From: Rhipidocladum racemiflorum
Lineage: Eukaryota > Streptophyta > Magnoliopsida > Poales > Poaceae
DNA length: 64,000 bases
Assembly (NCBI GenBank): GCA_036346355.1
Contig: CM070576.1
Span: 11,949,558 to 12,013,557, forward strand
Direction: 5' to 3'
Part shown: in pieces, positions 57,098-64,000 of the stretch
Layout: each line of letters opens with the position of its first letter
Numbering within the stretch: the first letter of the stretch is position 1
The notes under the pieces: model-generated
Database searches by the model: none
Told to the model about the DNA's origin: nothing
Seen by the model: only the letters and a program-made list of their open reading frames with translations
Translations under genes and position numbers: made by a program

Positions 57098-59162
57098 CCT
57101 CTGATAGCTACTGGGAGCAACTGTGTCATCAACACAAGGCAGTCATGGGATTTTAGGCCTTGGAGTCTCTTCTCTTTCGTGTTTATGAGTCTCTTTACAT
57201 TTGAGGAGTATCCAGAATGGACCATCACACTGTTCAAACCTTAATCATGCTTTTTTTCTCTTCTTTGCTTGGAGTGTAGCTCGCAGGATGTAGATAAAGT
57301 TGTTTTGTCCCTTCTTTGTTTTTCGGATGTAGGTCACTCCTCACCTCCATGTCTTCAAGGTCCTTCCGAGCTTGCAGTGTATCTTTCGATTTGCCGTACA
57401 TATCTATGTAGCCTAGCAGGTTCAAGCAAACATTCTTCGTGATGTGCATGAAGTCAAGTGAGTGACGAACCTCTAAAAGCTCCCAATACGGCAGGTCCCA
57501 AAATATTGATTTCTTCTTCCATGTGACCGCATGACCATCCTCGTTCCGCACAGGTATGCTTCCAAGACCCTTCCCAAATACTACTTTCAGATCCTTTACC
57601 ATAGCAAATACAAGTCGCCCATTACGATGCTGAGGCTTAACACGAATTTCTGTTCCCCCGTTAAATTTACTGCCTTTCCACCTCAAAGCATGATTGCTAG
57701 GAAGAAACCGGCGGTGGCCCATGTACACACACTTCCGAGAGTTTTTCAGGTACATGCAGTCTGTTTCATCTATGCACTGGGTGCAGGCTTTAAACCCTTT
57801 GACAGTTTGGCCGGACAGGTTACCGAGAGCAGGCCAATCGTTGATTGTTACAAACAACAATGCACGCAGGTTGAAATACTCTCTTTTGTACTCATCCCAA
57901 ACCCGTACACCATCCTCCCACAACTTCACAAGGTCTTCAACCAATGGTTTCAGGTAGACATCTATGTCGTTTCCAGGTTGCTTCGGGCCTTCGATCAACA
58001 ATGGCATCATGATGTACTTCCGCTTCATGCACAGCCATGGAGGAATGTTATAGATGCAAAGCGTCACAGGCCAGGTGCTATGGATGCTGCTCAACTGACC
58101 GAAAGGATTCATCCCATCGGTGCTCAACCCAAACCTTATGTTTCTGACCTCATTTGCAAAGTTCGGGTAAGCTCGATCGACTTTCCTCCACTGCGAGCCA
58201 TCTGCGGGGTGTCTAAGCATCCCGTCTTCCTTACGCTCCTCTTCATGCCAACGCATCATCTTGGCATGACCTTCGTTAGCAAACAGACGCTTCAACCGGG
58301 GTATCATAGGGAAATACCATAATACTTTGGCTGGAGTTCTCTTCTTCGTACGATTCCCATCTAATTCACCTGAATCGTCACGCTGCACCTTATACTGTGA
58401 TTGTTCGCACACTGGACAAACCTCCAAAGCGGTATACTCATTGCGATACAGGATACAATCGTTAGGACATGCCTGTATCTTCTGTACTTGCAATCCTAAA
58501 GGACAGAGGACTCGTTTCGCTTCATACGTAGATTCGGGTAGAGTGTTACCTTCCGGAAGCAACTTCTTTACGAGTGATAACAAACCATTGAATCCCTTGT
58601 CTGACACACCGTACGTGGCCTTCCATTGCATGAGTTCTAGTGTAGTACGCAGCTTTTTGTGGCCCTGTCCACAGTTTGGGTACAAAGCAGTTCTGTGGTC
58701 CTCTACCATGCTCTGAAACTTCTTGTATTGTCTTTCCTCGGTGAACTCTCCCTCTCCGTTACGGAGCATCTGATCTAGCTCATCATCGCCAAACTCGTCG
58801 AGTGTATCTTCCACGGATCCGTATTGAGTGGTGTCCGGCATACTGTTGGCTATATCTTCCTCTTCTTCGTCTTCTTCATTGTCTTCCTGTCGAATCACCT
58901 CTGTTTCGCCATGGTGGGTCCAGCAGGTATAGTTTGCCATGAAACCTCTCGTGATCACATGCCTCATAACCATCCATCGTTCGGAATGCTCCTTCTCATT
59001 CTTGCAGTCTACGCAAGGACAACGTATGAAGCTTCCTGGAGGCAAGAATGCAACGGCTGCGTCGAGAAACTCCTTCATGCCATCTCTGAACTCTCTTGAC
59101 CGACGGTCTGCATTGTACATCCATTGCCGGTTCATCTGCACAAACAAAAATAATAACAACAT
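57098..59162 (-). pseudogene. TNPD-like transposase of CACTA-1, N-terminal and catalytic part
   Basis: Transposase that recognises CACTA termini and performs cleavage. Likely start MNRQWMYNADRRSREF (tenth codon of the open frame). N-terminal transposase-associated region with FIRCPCVDCKNEKEHSERW; then acidic linker; then the tnp2 (PF02992)-type core: PEGNTLPESTYEAKRVLCPL, CPNDCILYRNEY, CPVCEQSQYK, KVLWYFPMIPRLKRLF, RNIRFGLSTDGMNPFGQLSS, HSTWPVTLCIYNIPPWLCMK, FVTINDWPALGNLSGQTVKG. The 642-codon frame stops at 57,234; a 1-2 nt shift leads to SVMVHSGYSSNVKR, GLKSHDCLVLMTQLLPVAIR, which reaches the CACTA-2 site at 57,095 and continues at 21,713. Confidence 0.93.
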
Positions 59163-59673
59163 CTATCACAACATTTAATTAAAGCTAACTATGTCTAACA
59201 GTTTTGTATTTTTTAATCATTCTGTATTGTTTTAACTAAAGCCAACTAATTATTTCTAATCCTCCTGCATTTTTTAAATAAAACTAACTAATTGTTACAT
59301 TTTCATGCAAATCTTTTCTCTTCCCCACCTTTGTAATTTTTCAACGTTTCACATTTATTGCATTTCATTTCGTACACCAAACAATATATGACCTTAAAAA
59401 CAAAAAAAATTAGCCAAACAAAAGAAACACTAATTCCCACAAGAACAAAACATAATTTCTCAACATCCAATGCACAAAAAACATCAATATCTATGTGACA
59501 AGGATGTCGGCAACATATTACTCACCTTAGGAACAATTAATTCGGAGCTAATAGCCTCAATTGAAAATTTTGGCAGCACCTCCCCATGAACAGCTCTCGG
59601 CCCACCACTGTGATGTCCTGTGCGAGCTCGGGGAGGAAGACAGGGTTTAAATGTGCTGGGCGGGGGGAGAGGT
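59163..59673. other. Upstream region of the TNPD gene in CACTA-1
   Basis: AT-rich leader and probable promoter of the minus-strand TNPD gene, between its start and the right subterminal repeats. No ORF. Confidence 0.4.
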
Positions 59674-59910
59674 CTCTACAAGCGGTTCTACATACAAACC
59701 GCTTCTGGAGCTACACTACACCTCTAGAAGCGGTTTGTAACACGAACCGCTTGTAGAGTGTGGGCTCCAGAAGGGGTTCGTGTTAAGAATCGCTTCTAGA
59801 GACCCCCTCCCGCCCGTTACCCACGAACCGCTTGTGGCACCTAGAGCACAAGCGGTGCGCACCTAACCGCTTGTGATAGACCGGCTGTGAAGGCCGGTTC
59901 TGTAGTAGTG
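59674..59910. repeat. Right subterminal repeats and TIR of CACTA-1
   Basis: Hairpins of CTACAAGCGGTT/AACCGCTTGTAG type, then GGCCGGTTCTGTAGTAGTG, the inverted copy of the left end. Confidence 0.92.
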
Positions 59911-60068
59911 GTGATAGTGTGTTATTACTGTTGGTTGGTTATACAAACCGGCAGTGATACATTTCCTGGGCAGTGGATCTTATGAACCGGCCGTGATATT
60001 TTATCATTGACGGCTCTAGCCTAATCGGCAGTGATATGACGATGAGAATTGCATGTTCTGTAGTAGTG
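59911..60068. mobile_element. Right remnant and terminus of the outer CACTA-like element (CACTA-0)
   Basis: Continues the CCGGCAGTGATA repeats seen at 14,706-14,864 and ends TTCTGTAGTAGTG at 60,068, the complement of CACTACTACAGAA. Confidence 0.65.
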
Positions 60069-60752
60069 TGGGCCATTCTGATTGGCCAATTCCAACAGAA
60101 ACATGTAAGATACGTATGGTGATGTAAACTGGTTGTACGATCAGGGTGTACCCAGCGTGATTCTTTGAACGTCCCACAAATCGCTCTCAATATTGAACTG
60201 CTTTTTACCACGCAAATTAATTGTTTTGCTTATCGGTGCCACTTCCACGATCGTTGACGGTTGACTAACTTGTCTCATTGGTAGCCATGTAGCTAACATA
60301 CAATACTAATATAGTAATATCGACACATATCGCTCTCCACCTATATGATTGCACACGAGCATCATGTCCTACCACCAAGGTTCACCTTGCCGACATAGGC
60401 TCGAAAATTGGAGATCCAGTGGCAAGGGTTTACTATGAAAATCAAGCAAAAATTGAGCGGTTTAGCACAGTCAAATTGATAGTCAAACAGGGCCAAAATT
60501 TTTTTGACAATCGGCCGATTTTGTCGAAAATAGACCGATTTGCGCAGATTATCGGGCGATTTCGTGGGAAAATCGGAACTTAATGAAAAATGAAAAAAAG
60601 CAAAAAAAAAAAAAATAGAAAAACTGTAGAAAATGGTGGAAATAGTGTAAAAAGCCGATAAAGGCCAAAAATTCAAGAAAAATGTTAGAAATGTATAAGA
60701 AAAATATAGAAATTTTTGATAAAATTATGGCATGACCTTTCCTTCATTTTAC
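60069..60752. other. No gene; flanking non-coding DNA
   Basis: Ordinary sequence to about 60,380, then a region with repeated (A/T)ATCGG(C/G)CGATTT-like phrases (60,510-60,580), an A-rich run and the first copy of a duplicated segment (about 60,700-60,750). Confidence 0.4.
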
Positions 60753-61854
60753 ACTAGTACAAATAACATCATTAGTAGCGGTTTTTAACTAACATCTGTG
60801 GCGGTTTTCAAACCGTCACAGATTAAGTGCCACTCATAATCGAGGATTATCGTTGGTGGTTTTGAAACCACCATAGATAAAACTATCAGTGGTGGTTTTT
60901 GGCTAAAATCGCCACAGATAATATGAGTATCTATGGCGGTTTTAGCCAAAAACCGCCACAAATACTATATCACTACTTTAAAAACCTAAATTTGTGTCAT
61001 TTCTAACAACTTCTTGCAACGCGTCAGCCCATCCTAGTACTACTCCCGACCTTGCACAAGCACACTTAACTTTGAAGTTCTAACAGGATCCAACGGATTT
61101 AACTTCCCGAGATGTCATCCATCCTAGTACTACTCTCACCCCAAGCACGCTTAACTTTAAAGTTCTTATAGGATCTAGTGCTTTAGTGCTGGTATGATCG
61201 CATGTGACGTGTAATGCGTCCCTCTCTCCTTAACCCCATAGAACACCCAAACACGGATTTTTAATGTTATCATACTCTGAAAACGGTTTGAGTATATTTT
61301 ATGGCCATTTTACCAAATGTGTTCGGATTTCCTATTTGCAAACCGAATCAGACTTGTTGCCCAAAAGAAAAAATGGAGAGCTCATTGTGTTGATTTTAGA
61401 AAGTACAAGAATGCCTCGATCGGAATTACGAGCCAAAAGTTATGATGTTTTTACTAACCGTGCGGAATATTATTTGTGACGGTTTTAAACTCAACCCGCC
61501 ACAGATAATACTATCACAGATACTCATATTATCAGTGGCGATTTTTGACTAAAACCGCCCCAAACACTCATAATTATTTGTGATGGTTTTAGCTAAAAAC
61601 TGCCACAAATAATGCATTATTTGTAATGGTTTTTCTTTAGAACTGCCACAAGTAGTTCCAAAAGTATTTATGATGGTTCCAAAGAAAAACCGCTACAAAT
61701 AACACATTATTTGTTGCGGTTTCAAACAAAAACCGTCAGAAATAGTGCTCCCACCATTTTGAATTTTAAAACTATCACTGATAACTTTATTTGTGGCGGT
61801 TCCAAAAAAACCGCCACAAATAGGGTGTCACCTATGTGCTATTTTGTAGTAGTG
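60753..61854. mobile_element. Non-autonomous CACTA element (CACTA-3), 1.1 kb
   Basis: CACTAGTACAAATA at 60,753; end TATTTTGTAGTAGTG at 61,854; TSD TTA on both sides (60,750-60,752, 61,855-61,857). Subterminal hairpins GTGGCGGTTTT/AAAACCGCCAC. The interior contains a duplicated phrase CATCCTAGTACTACTC and no transposase. Confidence 0.85.
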
Positions 61855-61857
61855 TTA

Positions 61858-62430
61858 AGATAACGTGAAGTTGTAAACTACATATTTTACAATAATAGCA
61901 TAATTATAGAAAAATATGGGAAAATTTCAGCATGACCTTTGCTATATTTTAGACAATCTCAAGTTGTAAAGTAGGTATTTAGCAATAATACGTCAACAAA
62001 TAATATTTCATTTCAACACCATTCACAACTCAATCCAACAAGTGCACATTTCAATAACATTCATTTCAATACCATGGCATATGACATTTGAAATAAATAT
62101 TTCGCACCAAAAATGGATGTTCGCTCTTAGCATAGCTTCATTGTCATTCCATTGTTGCACATATGCCATGTTGGACCTATATGAACACTATGTTAGTAAA
62201 AAATTGAGTTGCAATGAAATAAGAATACAAATGAAACATTACCTTTGGGGTTTTGGATAGTATTGTTGGGTGTACATGCACTTCGTTGGCCATGTTGTAC
62301 TCATTTGTGGATATTATCACCAATCCTCATGTAGCTAGCAACTCCGCCTTGTATTTATGCTAGCTTTACCCTGTCTATAGGCTAGTCATTTCTCATTGTT
62401 GGTACAACATGGTATAAAATTCAGTGTCTT
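61858..62430. other. No gene; second copy of a local duplication at the start
   Basis: AGCATGACCTTTGCTATATTTTA near 61,930 repeats GGCATGACCTTTCCTTCATTTTA near 60,730; CACTA-3 sits at the end of the first copy. The rest is AT-rich without a supported ORF. Confidence 0.45.
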
Positions 62431-62837
62431 GCCACTCATAAACTCATTAGGTGGGAGGTTATGCACAACCATCCGGGATGGCGTAGTCATATAGGCCATG
62501 TGATCCATAACTCCCTTGTGTCCCGGCGTTGCTGTACGAGCTAGAGCTATCCCTTCCCTTTTATGCAGTTATGGTCCTCTGTGATTGTGGAGTGCCATAG
62601 TCTTTGTCTTGTGTGGCATGAGTGTACTGGGACTCCCCTGTAAATTCTATGGGATGATGTCCTTCTTAGGGGGAAGTGAGAGGGATAGAGGCACCGTCAC
62701 CGCAATCACTATCCGTCTTGGAGCTACTATCATTAGAGGTGCCACTACCACTACCGTACTCATAGCTGCCACCTGCATGACAGGTAAATTATGCGTCCAT
62801 CCAGGATGCAGCCATGGCATGCTAGAGTTGGTCCTCA
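62431..62837 (-). pseudogene. Possible C-terminal Ser/Gly/Tyr-rich tail of a hAT-type transposase
   Basis: Minus-strand frames give SYEYGSGSGTSNDSSSKTDS (about 62,780-62,700) and SSSSYSNAGTQGSYGSHGLY (about 62,560-62,500), the low-complexity style seen near the ends of grass hAT-like proteins. It follows the BED fragment in the same orientation, suggesting a deletion of the catalytic middle. Weak evidence. Confidence 0.25.
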
Positions 62838-63128
62838 TCAGCACCACCCGTGTACTTTGAATATACACATCTTCTCGGCGGGAAATAAACAGTTGCTGCT
62901 TTCTTTCTGAGCATCTCTTCCCTCATTCTTGTCTATGTCGTGCTGAAAAAACTTGCAAATCTCCTTGGGAACTTGATTGCAAAGGACGACATTCATACCA
63001 CCCCCTGCCAAGTGGTACTTCAATCGGGTTGCACTGCCTCTTTTCTTCTCTTTGTGATAGTACTTGTATCGAAATCCGATCCCTATCTTGTCACCATGCT
63101 CCTACAAAACGTTGCTATGGTCTGCCAT
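62838..63128 (-). pseudogene. hAT-type transposase N-terminus, degraded BED zinc finger
   Basis: Met at 63,128 opens MADHSNVL, then TAG (63,102-63,104) where Trp is expected, then EHGDKIGIGFRYKYYHKEKK, TRLKYHLAGGGMNVVLCNQV and PKEICKFFQHDIDKNEGRDA. This is the plant BED-finger pattern, DNA-binding in hAT-family transposases. Both cysteines of the expected CxxC are Tyr (RYKYY), while the His and later Cys remain. No catalytic domain follows, so the fragment is dead. Confidence 0.65.
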
Positions 63129-63182
63129 CTGCTACTTGACATATACCATAACAACATCATAAATATGGATCATACTAAATAG

Positions 63183-64000
63183 TCAATAATATATAATTAA
63201 TTAGTCTTGAAATCCTACTGTTACCACCTCCCCAACGACACTTCGAAATGCACCAAATCAATATTATGCACTACACACTAAGATTATTGCAACATAATGG
63301 CAAAATTTCAGTTGCATCATATGAGTACCCATAGTTTTATTGCTATTCCATATTATCGTCTTCATGTTTACAGAGAAATCATACTGTTAGCACAGTCAAA
63401 ACCTACTATTACCACAATGTTTAATTAATCTAACCAAACAAACACATTGATTATGGCTTACTATCCAATGAAAATCGTTTGATTTACACCAAATATCGCC
63501 CGGTTTGCTGCAAAAATCAAAATAGCATTCGGTTTAACAGGTACCTATCGATTTTCGAATTTTTTTTATATTATATTTATTTTAAATTCTTTTTTCGAAA
63601 TTGTACCTCAGAATGAAAAATTTGCAGAAATGGATGCCCGTCGCCCGTATATGGGGCGATTACTAGCCGCCGTGAAGTTTGTTTTTGACGCCGTGACGCT
63701 GTTTCATCTGCCGTGTCACTGATCGCCCCATGCACGGGCGATCGCCCCACTCATGGGCGATCAGTGCCTCCCCCCTAAAACACTGCCACAACAGCAAATA
63801 ATCGCCCCGTGGCAGCAAATGACAGCAAAGATAAGTGCCTTCCCCGCCTAAAACACTGCCACGGCAGCAAAAACCCGTGGCAGCAATTCGCTGAACGGAA
63901 ACAGCGATTTATCGATTGAATGACTCAGCGGTTTAGCGATGTAGGGACTTAGCGGTTTAGCGATTTATCGATTGAACGACTCAGCGGTTTCCAAAAAGAC
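63183..64000. repeat. Non-coding, with short direct repeats at the right edge
   Basis: No gene. GCGATTTATCGATTGAA(T/C)GACTCAGCGGTTT occurs at about 63,904 and again at about 63,969, and GGGCGATC/GCCCCA phrases recur at 63,650-63,750. Together with the CGATTT phrases at 60,510-60,580 these may be subterminal repeats of a decayed hAT element surrounding CACTA-3, but no terminus is seen. Confidence 0.3.

Larger units (their letters stand above)
14865..59910. mobile_element. CACTA DNA transposon (CACTA-1) with nested insertions
   Basis: Terminal inverted repeats CACTACTACAGAACCGGC at 14,865 and its reverse complement ending at 59,910, flanked by 3-bp duplications GTG (14,862-14,864 and 59,911-59,913). 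Subterminal AAGCGGTT hairpin repeats occur at both ends. It carries two minus-strand genes, TNPD-like (59,162 to 20,444, split) and TNPA-like/Ulp1 (18,972 to 15,418). About 9.7 kb is its own sequence; the rest is CACTA-2 and what is inside it. This gene set is that of an autonomous En/Spm-class element, now decayed. Confidence 0.93.

Noticed and set aside
57531..58322. 263-codon plus-strand ORF
   Set aside because: Antisense shadow of the TNPD transposase, whose conserved motifs are on the minus strand.

Overview
This window is repeat-rich nuclear DNA from a plant, almost certainly a grass. The evidence is the set of Ty3/gypsy elements with 2.1-3.5 kb LTRs and initiator-Met tRNA primer sites, remnants of a Tat-lineage (RIRE2-like) retroelement, CACTA transposons with TNPA/TNPD/Ulp1-type genes, and plant-type short introns. 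I see no intact host gene, no rRNA or tRNA gene and no CRISPR array. Everything I can assign is transposon-derived or a gene fragment carried by a transposon.

Left part (1-14,450). A gypsy element (A, 753-11,164, + strand) with a clipped 5' LTR sits among remnants of Tat-lineage elements: an integrase tail, an antisense small ORF, and two 'putative gypsy-type' (PF04195-like) gene fragments in opposite orientations (1-752 minus, 13,081-14,291 plus).

Central part (14,706-60,068) is a five-level nest whose borders can mostly be read to the base from target-site duplications (TSDs). (0) A small CACTA-like element, CACTA-0, ends at 60,068. (1) Inside it is a large CACTA element, CACTA-1 (14,865-59,910, TSD GTG), with a TNPA-like/Ulp1-protease gene and a TNPD transposase gene. 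(2) A third element, CACTA-2 (21,714-57,094, TSD ATA), interrupts the TNPD coding region; deleting it restores the reading frame. CACTA-2 is about 4.3 kb of its own sequence and is a gene-capturing (Pack-type) element: it carries the last exons of a TNPA-like gene and pieces that look like a nuclear proteinaceous RNase P (PRORP) gene. (3) CACTA-2 is hit by gypsy B (22,717-31,887, TSD GGTTA), gypsy D (34,486-54,306, TSD GCGCG) and a solo LTR (54,897-56,956, TSD TGTAG). (4) Gypsy C (36,810-43,912, TSD GATTT) lies in the 3' LTR of D.

The most unusual object is gypsy C. Its two LTRs are in inverted orientation, so both outer ends are the U5 end, yet it has a normal 5-bp TSD. It appears to be an aberrant cDNA that integrated through two U5 termini. 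It also forms a 2.4-kb inverted repeat that could yield long hairpin RNA.

Right part (60,069-64,000) contains a 1.1-kb non-autonomous CACTA element (60,753-61,854, TSD TTA) inside a local duplication, and a decayed hAT-type BED-finger fragment. All protein genes found are broken except a few individual ORFs: orf0 of element D, the integrase ORFs of A and C, and the short antisense ORF of the Tat remnant.
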